Origin: Maribacter litoralis
GTDB lineage: Bacteria > Bacteroidota > Bacteroidia > Flavobacteriales > Flavobacteriaceae
NCBI RefSeq assembly: GCF_003075045.1
Contig: NZ_QCZD01000003.1
Location: forward strand, 372,001-436,000
Direction of reading: 5' to 3'
DNA length: 64,000 nt
Below are positions 42,438 through 52,431 of this stretch, piece after piece. Position numbers and translations under genes: made by a program. Numbering within the stretch: the first letter of the stretch is position 1; each line of letters opens with the position of its first letter. The notes under the pieces are model-generated. The model had not been told where the DNA came from. It searched no databases and worked only from the letters and a program-made list of their open reading frames with translations.

Positions 42438-43754
42438 ATGAGCACGAAAACTATTCCGTATGTGCCTTATAAGGTAAAGGATATTTCCCTTGCAGATTGG
42501 GGAAGAAAAGAAATTGAATTGGCAGAAGCAGAAATGCCAGGTCTAATGGCGCTACGTGAAGAATACAAAGACGAGCAGCCTTTAAAAGGTGCTCGTATTG
42601 CCGGTTGCCTTCACATGACCATACAAACTGCAGTTTTAATTGAAACTTTAACCGCATTAGGTGCCGATGTTACCTGGAGTTCATGTAATATATTCTCTAC
42701 ACAAGATCAAGCTGCTGCAGCTATTGCCGCTGCGGGTGTACCTGTGTATGCTTGGAAAGGTATGAACGAAGAGGAGTTTGACTGGTGTATAGAACAAACT
42801 TTATTCTTTGGCGAAGATAGAAAGCCATTGAATATGATTTTAGATGATGGTGGTGACCTTACCAACATGGTTTTGGACAAGTATCCAGAATTGGGCACTG
42901 GTGTTAAAGGACTTTCTGAAGAAACCACCACGGGTGTTCACCGATTATATGAGCGTGTAAAAAATGGAACTTTACCAATGCCCGCTATTAACGTAAACGA
43001 TTCTGTAACCAAATCTAAATTTGATAACAAATACGGATGTAGAGAGAGTGCAGTAGATGCTATTCGTAGAGCTACCGATACTATGCTTGCAGGTAAGCGA
43101 GTTGTAGTTGCAGGTTACGGAGATGTAGGTAAAGGTACCGCAGCTTCTTTTAAAGGTGCCGGTTCTATTGTTACCGTTACCGAAATTGATCCTATTTGTG
43201 CATTACAAGCATGTATGGACGGATTTGAAGTTAAAAAACTCGAAACAGTAATAGGAAACGCCGATATCGTAATTACAACGACCGGAAATAAAGATATCAT
43301 CAGAGCTGAACATTTTGAAGCGCTTAAAGACAAAGCCATTGTTTGTAATATTGGTCACTTTGACAATGAAATCGATATGGCTTGGTTGAACAAAAACCAC
43401 GGAAGCACTAAAGATGAAATTAAGCCACAAGTTGATAAATATACTATTGATGGCAAAGACATAATTATTTTAGCAGAGGGTAGATTGGTGAATTTAGGTT
43501 GTGCTACAGGTCACCCTAGTTTTGTAATGAGTAATTCATTTACCAACCAAACTCTGGCGCAAATTGAACTTTGGAAAAATAGTGAGAACTACAAAAACGA
43601 AGTGTATATGCTACCTAAGCATTTAGATGAAAAAGTTGCAAAACTTCACTTGTCTCGTTTAGGTGCAGAATTGACCGAGCTAAAGAAAGATCAAGCCGAC
43701 TATATTGGTGTTACCGTAGAAGGACCTTTCAAGCCAGACTATTACAGATACTAA
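42438..43754 (+). CDS. ahcY: Adenosylhomocysteinase
   Basis: 438-residue NAD-dependent hydrolase splitting S-adenosylhomocysteine to adenosine and homocysteine, thereby relieving product inhibition of methyltransferases. Conserved pieces include [16 protein letters not shown], the NAD-binding [20 protein letters not shown] and the C-terminal [13 protein letters not shown] ... PFKPDYYRY with its NAD-contacting Lys/Tyr. The length is standard. It is monocistronic with a terminator. Confidence 0.97.
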   Translation: MSTKTIPYVPYKVKDISLADWGRKEIELAEAEMPGLMALREEYKDEQPLKGARIAGCLHMTIQTAVLIETLTALGADVTWSSCNIFSTQDQAAAAIAAAGVPVYAWKGMNEEEFDWCIEQTLFFGEDRKPLNMILDDGGDLTNMVLDKYPELGTGVKGLSEETTTGVHRLYERVKNGTLPMPAINVNDSVTKSKFDNKYGCRESAVDAIRRATDTMLAGKRVVVAGYGDVGKGTAASFKGAGSIVTVTEIDPICALQACMDGFEVKKLETVIGNADIVITTTGNKDIIRAEHFEALKDKAIVCNIGHFDNEIDMAWLNKNHGSTKDEIKPQVDKYTIDGKDIIILAEGRLVNLGCATGHPSFVMSNSFTNQTLAQIELWKNSENYKNEVYMLPKHLDEKVAKLHLSRLGAELTELKKDQADYIGVTVEGPFKPDYYRY

Positions 43755-43772
43755 ATATAAGTTTTATAAATT

Positions 43773-43807
43773 AAAAAAGGTCCCGATTTTATCGAGACCT
43801 TTTTTGT
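43773..43807 (+). terminator. Intrinsic terminator, ahcY (bidirectional)
   Basis: AAAAAAGGTC-C-CGAT-TTT-ATCG-A-GACCTTTTTT followed by T-run. It lies between convergent genes and can also serve the DUF3332 gene. Confidence 0.88.
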
Positions 43808-43823
43808 TTATGCTTAAATATGT

Positions 43824-44408
43824 TTAGTTATTTTCAGCTAACATACCTTCTAGATAATAGCAATCTGTTTGTTCTTTAATCTGAGCCAAACCTTGTTCTT
43901 TAGAATCTAAAGGATTTATTTTTACCTCTTTTCCATTTGGCATGTAAACGATGTAAAATCCTTCTTCAAAAGAAGATAGTTTTATTATTTCACCATTAGG
44001 TCTAATGGCATTCCAAGATTTTTCACTTGGTTTATATACCAAATCAATTTTCTTTCCTTTTTTGGGACCATCGACCACGGTTACCTGCATTCTATTTTTA
44101 GTTGCAGTCATTTCAAAGGTATTACCGTCTCTTTCTACCATTTGAGTCTCCGACTCTCCTTCTTCCATTGCAATAGGATTAGAACCGCTCCAAAATTCGA
44201 TTACATTGAATATAACGGCATCTCCTAAAAAGAACAAACCGTAAACAGGAATTATGTTCAACCCCCAAAAGACCAGGTTATTTACAAACTTACTATCAGA
44301 AACACCTTGGTTCCAATCTTTAAGATTATTAAAGGCACTGAAAGAACCCAAGCAACTAGAGAATAACAACGTACCGGCCATAGCAATACAGATAACTGAC
44401 TTTTTCAT
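43824..44408 (-). CDS. DUF3332 family lipoprotein
   Basis: 194-residue protein with a lipobox LLFSSC (lipidated C19). Two hydrophobic stretches around VFWGLNIIPVYGLFFLGDAV (about 47-70, abbreviated) and a C-terminal beta-rich part follow. The pattern fits DUF3332, a group of envelope lipoproteins of unknown role, often in gut and marine Bacteroidota. It is transcribed alone. Confidence 0.82.
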   Translation of the reverse strand: MKKSVICIAMAGTLLFSSCLGSFSAFNNLKDWNQGVSDSKFVNNLVFWGLNIIPVYGLFFLGDAVIFNVIEFWSGSNPIAMEEGESETQMVERDGNTFEMTATKNRMQVTVVDGPKKGKKIDLVYKPSEKSWNAIRPNGEIIKLSSFEEGFYIVYMPNGKEVKINPLDSKEQGLAQIKEQTDCYYLEGMLAENN

Positions 44409-44533
44409 GATATTTATTGTTTAGAATTAGAGATACAATTTAATCACTTTTAATTAAGACAGTTCTCTGATTAAATCAGATTTTTAACGCTATCGCTTTA
44501 ATCGAAAATAATTTCCCATTGTACTTATGCTAC

Positions 44534-44863
44534 CTACATGCCCCTCTCCAAACCTTCGTTCCATTTTCTTACGAACTCTTCAGACCATGCATCCCAGCCA
44601 ATTGTGCTTAACGTCCAAATGGTAATACCAATTACTATAACATTTAAAACAATACCTACAATTGCAATTATTTTACCTTTTTTTACGGTTGCATAATTGT
44701 CGTAGGCCTCAGGATTCATTTTATATATCCCTTCAGATTTTGAAGCCAAATAAAAAGAAATAACTGCGGGTATAATACCAAACCCGCCAAGACAACAGAT
44801 AATACAACTAAGAACGGACAACACATAAATGAATGCAGAATTCGGTAGTTTTTTACTTTCCAT
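44534..44863 (-). CDS. CCC-motif small membrane protein
   Basis: 109-residue inner-membrane protein with two helices (roughly residues 10-38 and 63-88). The CIICCLGGFGIIP segment gives the family its name (CCC motif). An extension ATG at 44902 (MNNFKKTF...) exists, but family members begin with a short charged lead like MESKKLPNS, so the start at 44863 is preferred. Function unknown. Confidence 0.75.
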   Translation of the reverse strand: MESKKLPNSAFIYVLSVLSCIICCLGGFGIIPAVISFYLASKSEGIYKMNPEAYDNYATVKKGKIIAIVGIVLNVIVIGITIWTLSTIGWDAWSEEFVRKWNEGLERGM

Positions 44864-45017
44864 AGCGATATTTAATTGAAATGTTTTCTTAAAGTTATTC
44901 ATTAAGTTTTAAATCAATCTTATATTTTGGTAAAGATTATACCCAATGACCGATACTTTTTAGCTAACTCTTTTCTGTTATCGGCATTTTCACTTACTTC
45001 GCTTAAAATATAGCATA

Positions 45018-45539
45018 ATGATAATATTTGTTGATATGGACGAGGTCATAGCCGATACTTATGGCGCCCATATAGAAATCTACAATACAGAATTTAAAGA
45101 TGAGCTTACTTCAGACACATGTAAAGGATCAGAAGTATGGCATATGGTGCCAGAAGCACACCAAGACAGTGTTCGAAAACATGCCACTAGAAGAGGATTT
45201 TTTAGAAATTTGAAACCAATAGCAGGCAGTCAAGAAATTCTTGCAAGATTAGCCGATAAACACGAGGTATATATAGCATCTGCAGCTATGCAGTTTCCAA
45301 ATTCATTAGAAGAAAAAAGTGAATGGTTAGACGAACACTTTCCTTTTATACCTTGGCAAAATCGCATTTTATGTGGTCATAAGCACATTCTTAAAGGAGA
45401 TGTTCTCATAGACGACAGAAGTTTCAACCTAGAAACTTTTGATGGTAGAAGCCTACAATTCACATCTCCACATAATGTAAACACCACCGGTTTTGAACGT
45501 GTAAATACTTGGTTTGAAATTGGGGAGAAATTATTGTAA
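45018..45539 (+). CDS. 5'(3')-deoxyribonucleotidase (NT5C, HAD family)
   Basis: 173-residue cytoplasmic phosphatase for deoxyribonucleoside monophosphates. The HAD nucleophile motif is IFVDMDEVIAD (D6 and D8); motif II Ser/Thr is in VYIASAAMQ and motif III/IV in DVLIDDRSFN. It overlaps the convergent phytase gene by 9 bp. Confidence 0.88.
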   Translation: MIIFVDMDEVIADTYGAHIEIYNTEFKDELTSDTCKGSEVWHMVPEAHQDSVRKHATRRGFFRNLKPIAGSQEILARLADKHEVYIASAAMQFPNSLEEKSEWLDEHFPFIPWQNRILCGHKHILKGDVLIDDRSFNLETFDGRSLQFTSPHNVNTTGFERVNTWFEIGEKLL

Positions 45540-46544
45540 CCCCAATTTACCCAAATCGAAAAAATAAAAATTCTTTTCGTCGTTCATGGCTACGAAAAGT
45601 CCGCTCTTAAAGGTTTCGTTCAAGGGTACGGTTACTGCCTCACAGCCATCGGTCTCTGTGGTAGATAAATTTATGGCTTTAATAAATTGGTTGGTTTCTC
45701 TATCAAAAATATTGAACTCCCCTTTTTGTTGATTTGAAACAATTAAATAACCGTGCCCATCGTCATAAGCGGCGATTGCAATGCCTTCTATATCTTCATC
45801 AAAATAGTCGCCACCAAAACAAGAAATCTCTTTATTTCCCATGCTAGGTTCTGCATAATATTTTTTTATACAAACGCCTTCATCAGAGTAATAAACGTAG
45901 CCCATTTCATCATCTACAGCAATGGCTTCTATTTCCTTAACACCACTAAAGCCACCAAATTTCCTTATAAAATTTGATGAAACACCCGTACTGTCTGACT
46001 TTAATTCATATTGATATAAATAACCGTCTGCCGGCCCGCTTTTTCTGCCTACAATGGCATAAACGGCCCCATTTTTAGAAGATTTATATAAACTTACGCC
46101 CATGGGAAGTCTATTGTTTTGGTTATCCTCATCTTCAAAAACCGAAAAACCACCTTGATCCAAAGGTTGCATTTCTGGTACCGAAAACATTCTGACCTGT
46201 TGCTTTTCACGCTCGGTAAACACCAAAATATCGGTGGTGGTAGAATCATTTAAACGAAACCCGTACTCTATATCGACATTGTTAGGACGCTGTATACCTT
46301 TTATCGTTTTCTCCTTTATAATTTTACCATTTAAATCGAAGGCATAAATTGCGCCGTTGGTTTCCTTATCAGTACCAAAAACTATACTCTCTTTTGGATT
46401 ATTTGGATTTACCCAAATAGCAGGGTCATCTGTATCGTTTAAGGTAAATTCCGTAATAACATCTGGTGCTATTTTTGGTAATTTACTTTTATTACATGAT
46501 ACAAATAGTACAAGTAACACTAGTAAAAAGGGTACTTTTTTCAT
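45531..46544 (-). CDS. Beta-propeller phytase (3-phytase-like), lipoprotein
   Basis: 337-residue lipoprotein (lipobox LLFVSC-like, LVLFVSC, lipidated C17). The body matches beta-propeller phytases: DDPAIWVNPNNPKESIVFGTDK, IQRPNNVDIEYG, EFTEREKQ-like VFTEREKQ and YVYYSDEGVCIKKY (given in parts), with many Asp/Glu for Ca2+ sites. It hydrolyses phytate to release phosphate at the cell surface or periplasm. It is the last gene of the unit with a TonB-dependent receptor, 28 bp away. Confidence 0.9.
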   Translation of the reverse strand: MKKVPFLLVLLVLFVSCNKSKLPKIAPDVITEFTLNDTDDPAIWVNPNNPKESIVFGTDKETNGAIYAFDLNGKIIKEKTIKGIQRPNNVDIEYGFRLNDSTTTDILVFTEREKQQVRMFSVPEMQPLDQGGFSVFEDEDNQNNRLPMGVSLYKSSKNGAVYAIVGRKSGPADGYLYQYELKSDSTGVSSNFIRKFGGFSGVKEIEAIAVDDEMGYVYYSDEGVCIKKYYAEPSMGNKEISCFGGDYFDEDIEGIAIAAYDDGHGYLIVSNQQKGEFNIFDRETNQFIKAINLSTTETDGCEAVTVPLNETFKSGLFVAMNDEKNFYFFDLGKLGLQ

Positions 46545-46572
46545 CTTGATATTCTTTTATTGTAAAGCGCTA

Positions 46573-49440
46573 CTATTTATTGAATAGATCATATTTTAAG
46601 CCAAAAGTTATTCTTTGACCATAAAACTCCGCTTGCATTGTTCTATCCTTAACACCTTGAAAATATCTTAATGGCTGATTGGTTATATTATTGATTGAAG
46701 TATACAGACTTAGGTTTGTGTTTATTTGATATGATGCATTAAAATCTACAAACAATTGTGTGTCATAATATCTATCCTCAAAATCATTGCCTCCAATTTC
46801 ATCTATATAACTATCTGAAAAATTAGCCGATAGCCTTGATGAGAATCGCTTATCAGCATAAGCTAAAGAAGCATTGAACATATTAGGAGCTGTATTCGGC
46901 AAGTCTATATCTTCACGTTCATCACCGTCTTCATTTCTTATACCATCTGCACTAGAAGACAAGTAAGTGTAATTGATGTAAAGACTAAAGTTTTTGGCAA
47001 AGCCAGGTAAAAAGTCCAGCTGACGCTGAAAAGCCATTTCAAAACCAGTTACAGAGGCTCCGTCTCCATTTAATGGTTGATATACCTCAAAACCTTCTGT
47101 GCCTGCACCAAAACTATCATCAGCAGCCTCTTGCTGAAAAGTATATATAAACTTATCTATATCCTTATAAAATACACCTGCAGACAATAAACCTACACTT
47201 TCAAAATAATGCTCACCCATAACATCGAAGTTCATAGATGTGGTAGCTTGCAACTCCGGATTTCCAACAAATATTTCTTCATCCCCAGAAACTATGTCCA
47301 ATGACGGCACAATATCTTCATAATTTGGTCTTGCCAAGGTATTGGTCCAAGCAAAACGCAAAATAGTTCTATCGTTTATATCATATTTTAAATGAACACC
47401 AGGCATTATATTGGTATAATTACTTTCTTGGGTAATTTCACCTATTACATTCTCTTCGTCTTCTATTTGGTTTCCGGTAGCGGTAACATTGGTATTCTCT
47501 AATCTTAAACCTACCAAAAGTCCCAATTTATCAGATAATTTTTGGTTGGTCATTGCATAACCAGCGTAAACATTCTCTTCTACGTTAAAATTAGCTCTCA
47601 AAAATTCATCAGGCACAGATTCGCCATCCTCCAGATCTAAACCACCTAACCATTCTTCGCTGGCAAAAGAACCTATCGCATATTGGCTGCCTGCATAAAA
47701 ATCTGGATCAGTATAGTCTTTTAAAGGCACACTTGCCAAGGTTTCATAAGTGTCTTCTAGGTCAAACTCAAAAAAGTCATTATCCCTTAATTTTATTTTA
47801 AACCTACCCCTTGCACCAAACTTGATTATTCCGTCTTCGTACCCAAAAAAGTCAACAGGAATTTCAAAATTGACAAACATGTTAAAATCCTCTTCTTCCG
47901 TATACTGATTTTCTTCTGTAATTTCTCCGTATTCGAAATTTGAAAATTCTGTAGCATCCGTTGGATCTGCAGCGTAAAAACGCGGATATCTTGAATTGGT
48001 TACATCGCTATTAACGATATATTCACTTTCAAACTCTGCATAACGCTCATTTAGTCTTTCTTCAGAAGCCTTGGCATAAGAAGCCATCCAATCTACTTTC
48101 AATAATCCCCAAAGGTGATTACCGCCCAAACTATAATTTTGCATACGCTGATCTTCCAACCTTCGATTCTTATTTCGATCATTATCTATACCTCCCTTAG
48201 ATTGTCTTACAATTTCTGCCGGAAACCTTGTTGGCACACCATCTGTTATGGTAAAATCGCCAAGTTCAATATCTTCAGCGTCTAAAATTTCTTGTCCGAG
48301 TGCAAATCTATTTTCCCTATCATCTCGCCAATTGTACATCGTTTTAAGAAACATAGTATTATTGGCATTGAACTTATAATCCATATTTACCGAAAAACTT
48401 CTTCTCACCCTTTGCACCAAGTATTTTCTCTGTTCAAACACATTGGCATAAGGATCAACGTCCACTTCCTCTAAAATAGGCTCCCCTTCAGCATCATCTA
48501 CACCTGTATAATATTCAAATTCATCTGTCCATTCCGCTTCTATATTATCCGACCCAAAATCATTATCATTAAATGAAGCTGAAGCCATCCATCCAAATTT
48601 TCCATTCTCACTTCGGTCTCCAATAATAAAAGAACCATTGAGTATAGCCTTTTCTGTAATAAGGTTAATACCAGAACCAAGGGTAGTGGACAATCTAAAA
48701 CCTTGTGGTGACGTACGGGTAATTAAATTTACCGACCCACCTAATGCATCGGCGTCCATATCTGGAGTAACCGCTTTACTAACTTCTATGGTTTGTATCA
48801 TATCGGAAGGAATTAGGTCCATCTGTACATTTCTATTGTCTCCTTCCGCTGAAGGAACCCTACTACCGTTAAGGGTAACCGAATTTAATTGAGGAGAAAG
48901 TCCACGTATAATAATATTTCTAGCTTCACCTTGATCCACTTGCATTGTAATACCTGGTATACGTTTTACGGCATCACCAATATTGGCATCGGGAAATTTA
49001 CCAATCTGATCTGTTGAAACCACATTGGTAATATTAATGTTGTTTTTCTGGGTATTTAAAGCTTTAGATGTTCCTCCCAAACCATATGCCGTTACTTCCA
49101 CACCTTCAAGCTCCGTGGTTTTAGGAGCTACAAATATGGCGACATCGGTTGTTTCACCATTGTTTACAATAACCTCTTTTTCGGTATCATCATATCCCAA
49201 ATAAGAAACCTTTAGCATATAGGTGCCTTCTGGTATATCTACCAGTGTAAATTTGCCATCGAAATTTGAAATTGCACCTTTAGACAATGAAGAAATCATT
49301 ACACTTGCCCCAGGTAAGTAAAGTCCATTTTCATCTGAAATTGTACCTTGAATATTTCCAGATTGCGCAACCGCCATTGAGCTAAAAACTGTACATAATA
49401 GCGTTACAAAAAATAAATTCAGTTGGTTTTTCATTTTCAT
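46573..49440 (-). CDS. TonB-dependent receptor, phytase-linked
   Basis: 955-residue outer-membrane receptor: signal peptide (about 1-25, AVAQ), CarboxypepD-reg-like domain (about 28-112, GTISDENGLYLPGASVMI), plug domain (NIGDAVKRIPGITMQVDQGEARNI...) and a large barrel ending NK. Receptors next to beta-propeller phytase are known and probably take up phytate degradation products or phosphate esters. Start ATG at 49440 or 49434. A promoter of the TTG-N17-TATTTTTG type lies just upstream. Confidence 0.92.
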   Translation of the reverse strand: MKMKNQLNLFFVTLLCTVFSSMAVAQSGNIQGTISDENGLYLPGASVMISSLSKGAISNFDGKFTLVDIPEGTYMLKVSYLGYDDTEKEVIVNNGETTDVAIFVAPKTTELEGVEVTAYGLGGTSKALNTQKNNINITNVVSTDQIGKFPDANIGDAVKRIPGITMQVDQGEARNIIIRGLSPQLNSVTLNGSRVPSAEGDNRNVQMDLIPSDMIQTIEVSKAVTPDMDADALGGSVNLITRTSPQGFRLSTTLGSGINLITEKAILNGSFIIGDRSENGKFGWMASASFNDNDFGSDNIEAEWTDEFEYYTGVDDAEGEPILEEVDVDPYANVFEQRKYLVQRVRRSFSVNMDYKFNANNTMFLKTMYNWRDDRENRFALGQEILDAEDIELGDFTITDGVPTRFPAEIVRQSKGGIDNDRNKNRRLEDQRMQNYSLGGNHLWGLLKVDWMASYAKASEERLNERYAEFESEYIVNSDVTNSRYPRFYAADPTDATEFSNFEYGEITEENQYTEEEDFNMFVNFEIPVDFFGYEDGIIKFGARGRFKIKLRDNDFFEFDLEDTYETLASVPLKDYTDPDFYAGSQYAIGSFASEEWLGGLDLEDGESVPDEFLRANFNVEENVYAGYAMTNQKLSDKLGLLVGLRLENTNVTATGNQIEDEENVIGEITQESNYTNIMPGVHLKYDINDRTILRFAWTNTLARPNYEDIVPSLDIVSGDEEIFVGNPELQATTSMNFDVMGEHYFESVGLLSAGVFYKDIDKFIYTFQQEAADDSFGAGTEGFEVYQPLNGDGASVTGFEMAFQRQLDFLPGFAKNFSLYINYTYLSSSADGIRNEDGDEREDIDLPNTAPNMFNASLAYADKRFSSRLSANFSDSYIDEIGGNDFEDRYYDTQLFVDFNASYQINTNLSLYTSINNITNQPLRYFQGVKDRTMQAEFYGQRITFGLKYDLFNK

Positions 49441-49462
49441 TTTAGGTTTATTAGAACTAAGA

Positions 49463-49490
49463 CAAAAATATGTATACCAGCTGTTTACAA
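49463..49490 (-). promoter_or_regulatory. Promoter of the TonB receptor-phytase operon
   Basis: Minus strand TTG (49490-49488), 17 bases, TATTTTTG (49470-49463). This is within the spacing reported for flavobacterial promoters (TTG-N17-23-TAnnTTTG). The predicted leader is about 15-20 nt. Confidence 0.55.
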
Positions 49491-49606
49491 GGTTAAGCCC
49501 ATTCTAACAAAGCGTAAACATTTTCATTTTTAAAGGAAACATGAAGGCAACAATCACACTAAATTAACATGACCTTAACCATACACATAAGAACACCTAA
49601 AATCGA

Positions 49607-51202
49607 TTACAATTGAAGTAAAAAATGTATCAGATTTGTCTTTGGATCTATATGTAGTTTTTTACGTAACCTATATCTTGCTACACGCACACTATCTGGT
49701 GTAACCCGTAGAATTGAAGCAATTTCCTTAGATGATAAATTTAAGCGCAACAGCATAGCCAAACGCATTTCTGTTTGAGACAACTTTTCTTTACACACAT
49801 CAATCAACTTTTTTCCAAATTCAGGATGTATTTCACTAAAGTAGTTTTGAAATTGCCTTGCTTCATTGTCTTGCTTTACATTTTCATTAATATCATTGGC
49901 CAGTTGCTTTATTTTAGCCGACTTGTCCATATTCTTTCTATCTGCAAGCTTTAAAAGTGTGGAAGCCAGATCAGATAATAATTTATTCTTATGCGAAAGA
50001 TGTAGACTATACTTTGATAAAGCAGAAGCTTTTAATTGCACCTCATTACGCAAGTTTTCTTGCAGTATTGCTTTTTTTTCTAATTGAGCTTGCAATAACT
50101 GTTTTTGAAATTGTTGTATCTTAAATTCTTCCTTGCGTTTTTTTGCCCTGAACAGAAGCAAAACAAAAATTATTATAGAAATTAAAATCACGGCAACGAT
50201 CCAAAAATTTCTATTTGCCTTTGCGACTTTATTCTCCTCTTCGAGAAGCATTATCCTCGTTTCTTTTTGATTGGTTTCATATACCGTTTGTAATACATTT
50301 ATTTGATTGCTATTCTGCCCGTTAAAAATATTGGAAGTTATTTGCTCGGCCATCTCTAAGTATTCAAGAGCATCTTTATACTTACCTAACAGTGCGTAAG
50401 TTTTTGATAGATCTCTGTATGCACTTGACAATCTATTCTTGTCGTTAATTTCTTTCGCTAAATGCATAGCTTTGGTCGTATATACAATAGCTTGATCATA
50501 TGAGCCACGTTTTCTGAACACATCGCCAATGTTGTTAAGTATGTTAGCCTCTAAAGAATTTTTACTTCCCTTGGTATAACCATAAGCCTTGCTGAAGAAT
50601 TGCGAGGCCAGATCAAAATTTTCTAAATCTTCATAAATACTACCTATATTTTCATTGGCCGTTGCCAAACCAATAGAATCCTGCAGCAGTTTAAATTCCG
50701 TCAAACTTTGCTTTTCAAAAGCCAATGCCTTTTTATACTCTTTTCTCTTTTCATAGCAACTACCTAGTAGACCAGTAGATCTTGCTAGTCCTTTTTTAAA
50801 ATCAATAACCTTTGATAGTTTCAAACTTTTAGAGAAACTCGCCTCAGCTTTATCGTAATTTTTTAATGCAAGATGCATACTACCTTGTGCATTGTTAATA
50901 TGTACTTGCAAAGTATCGTTCGGCTTTTTCTGCAATATGAGCAAAGCCTTATTGAACTGATCTGTAGCCTCAGAATATACGCCTATCCTAAAATAAAACT
51001 CTCCTAATCTCCAATAGCTCATTGCTATTTTAAAATCATCATTTTGCCCTTGGGCTATTTTCAGTTGATTTTTATAAGATAGAAAGGTTGAATCGAGCTC
51101 TTTGCTATCAAAATGTAGAAGCTCTCGTTTGTTTTGCGCAGATAACAAACCTGAGAATGAAAAGGCTACTATTAGTACTACATGCAAATATTTTGTATAC
51201 AT
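49607..51202 (-). CDS. TPR-containing transmembrane LuxR-type regulator
   Basis: 531-residue protein: signal sequence (about 1-23), six or more tetratricopeptide repeats in the periplasm (about 40-310), one membrane helix (about 332-350), a coiled coil (about 355-400) and a cytoplasmic C-terminal LuxR-type helix-turn-helix (LSSKEIASILRVTPDSVRVARYRLRKK, in the last 60 residues; parts shown). Such one-component sensors sit next to TonB receptor genes in flavobacteria. It precedes the phytase receptor by 166 bp on the same strand, so it likely controls phosphate/phytate uptake. Confidence 0.88.
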   Translation of the reverse strand: MYTKYLHVVLIVAFSFSGLLSAQNKRELLHFDSKELDSTFLSYKNQLKIAQGQNDDFKIAMSYWRLGEFYFRIGVYSEATDQFNKALLILQKKPNDTLQVHINNAQGSMHLALKNYDKAEASFSKSLKLSKVIDFKKGLARSTGLLGSCYEKRKEYKKALAFEKQSLTEFKLLQDSIGLATANENIGSIYEDLENFDLASQFFSKAYGYTKGSKNSLEANILNNIGDVFRKRGSYDQAIVYTTKAMHLAKEINDKNRLSSAYRDLSKTYALLGKYKDALEYLEMAEQITSNIFNGQNSNQINVLQTVYETNQKETRIMLLEEENKVAKANRNFWIVAVILISIIIFVLLLFRAKKRKEEFKIQQFQKQLLQAQLEKKAILQENLRNEVQLKASALSKYSLHLSHKNKLLSDLASTLLKLADRKNMDKSAKIKQLANDINENVKQDNEARQFQNYFSEIHPEFGKKLIDVCKEKLSQTEMRLAMLLRLNLSSKEIASILRVTPDSVRVARYRLRKKLHIDPKTNLIHFLLQL

Positions 51203-51357
51203 ATTATCTATTGACCGAGCATTTAAACTTTACCAGTAAAGAACATTGCTTGTTCAGCAAAATTTAAACCAGTAAATATGCCTATAGATATACTTAGAAC
51301 AATAACAAAGGATATTAAGTTATCGTTAAAGATAATTTAACGTCGAAAACAACAAAC

Positions 51358-51391
51358 ACAAAAAGCCTTTGCAACTGAATGCAAAGGCTTT
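51358..51391 (-). terminator. Intrinsic terminator after rpmA
   Basis: AAGCCTTTGCA-(6 nt)-TGCAAAGGCTT, an 11-bp perfect stem followed on the minus strand by TTTTTG. Confidence 0.92.
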
Positions 51392-51413
51392 AATATTGTA
51401 AACTTAACTTTAT

Positions 51414-51674
51414 TTAAGCTTCAAAAGGCTCAATGGAAACGTAAGATTTTCCACCTGCTTTCTTTTCAAACTTAACTAGACCATCTACACGTGCGTGTAA
51501 TGTATGATCTTTTCCTGCATAAACATTTTCACCAGGATTATGTCTTGTTCCACGCTGTCTAACGATAATGTTACCAGCGATAGCAGCTTGACCACCATAA
51601 ATCTTAACTCCTAATCGTTTCGATTCTGATTCTCTACCGTTTTTAGAACTACCTACACCTTTCTTATGTGCCAT
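51414..51674 (-). CDS. rpmA: 50S ribosomal protein L27
   Basis: 86 residues. [23 protein letters not shown] is the canonical N-terminus that reaches the peptidyl transferase centre (positions about 2-24, key residues K, G, S, N, G, R), followed by [22 protein letters not shown] (parts). It is cotranscribed downstream of rplU (41-bp gap). Confidence 0.97.
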   Translation of the reverse strand: MAHKKGVGSSKNGRESESKRLGVKIYGGQAAIAGNIIVRQRGTRHNPGENVYAGKDHTLHARVDGLVKFEKKAGGKSYVSIEPFEA

Positions 51675-51715
51675 TGTCTGAGGTTTTAAATATTGTTATA
51701 CTTTAGTGATTTAGC

Positions 51716-52336
51716 TTATTTTGCTACACCACCGTCTAATTCGTCTTGCCATTTCTGTAACTCATCCCATTTACCATCAGCAGCTAATTCAGCTTGCTTT
51801 GGCCAAGTGTCGGTTACGTGATTTCCACGAACATCAGCAATAATTTCAGAAATTTTCGCTGCGTCTGTTTTTGCTAAATCAGCAAAAGTAGAAATACCTG
51901 CATTATTTAAGGTTTCGGCAATTTTTGGACCGATACCTTCAATCTTTTTTAAATCATCACCTTTACCCGAAGCTTTTTTTGCTTTTGGCGCTGCCGCTTT
52001 TTTAGTTTCAGTTTTCTTAGCTCCTTTAGAAATAATAGATTCGATCACTATCTCAGTAAGAGATTGACGATGTCCATTTTTCTTTTTGTAACCTTTACGT
52101 CTTTTCTTATGAAAAACGATTACTTTGTCACCTCTTAGGTGTTTAACGACTTTAGCCTCTACTGCGGCTCCGTCTATAGCCGGGGCGCCGATAGTAACGT
52201 TCGATCCATCATCCAAAAGAAGAACGTTGTCAAAAGTAACTTTCTTACCTTCTTCTGCTTGTAAACGGTGAACGTACACTTTCTGGTCTTTTGCAACTTT
52301 AAACTGCTGCCCTGCCATCTCTACAATTGCGTACAT
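51716..52336 (-). CDS. rplU: 50S ribosomal protein L21 with C-terminal HhH extension
   Basis: 206 residues, twice the usual L21 (about 103). Residues 1-103 are ordinary L21 (YAIVEMAGQQFKVAKDQK, FHKKRRKGYKKKNGHRQ). A Lys/Ala-rich linker (about 107-128) leads to a helix-hairpin-helix domain (DDLKKIEGIGPKIAETLNNAG, key residues 129-150) and a helical end with WPKQAELAADGKWDELQKWQDEL. The extension resembles HhH modules found on Bacteroidota L21. Its role is unknown; nucleic-acid binding is likely. rplU and rpmA form one operon from a consensus promoter. Confidence 0.96.
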   Translation of the reverse strand: MYAIVEMAGQQFKVAKDQKVYVHRLQAEEGKKVTFDNVLLLDDGSNVTIGAPAIDGAAVEAKVVKHLRGDKVIVFHKKRRKGYKKKNGHRQSLTEIVIESIISKGAKKTETKKAAAPKAKKASGKGDDLKKIEGIGPKIAETLNNAGISTFADLAKTDAAKISEIIADVRGNHVTDTWPKQAELAADGKWDELQKWQDELDGGVAK

Positions 52337-52385
52337 ATTGTTAAATGTATTATTAAACCTGATGGATTTTTTCCATAGGCGGGTG

Positions 52386-52415
52386 CAAATATAGTTCTTA
52401 ATCGTGAATTTACAA
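52386..52415 (-). promoter_or_regulatory. Consensus promoter of rplU-rpmA
   Basis: Minus strand TTG (52415-52413), 19 bases, TATATTTG (52393-52386). It matches TTG-N19-TAnnTTTG; the leader would be about 40 nt. Confidence 0.75.
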
Positions 52416-52431
52416 GTGTTTTTTTAGAATT

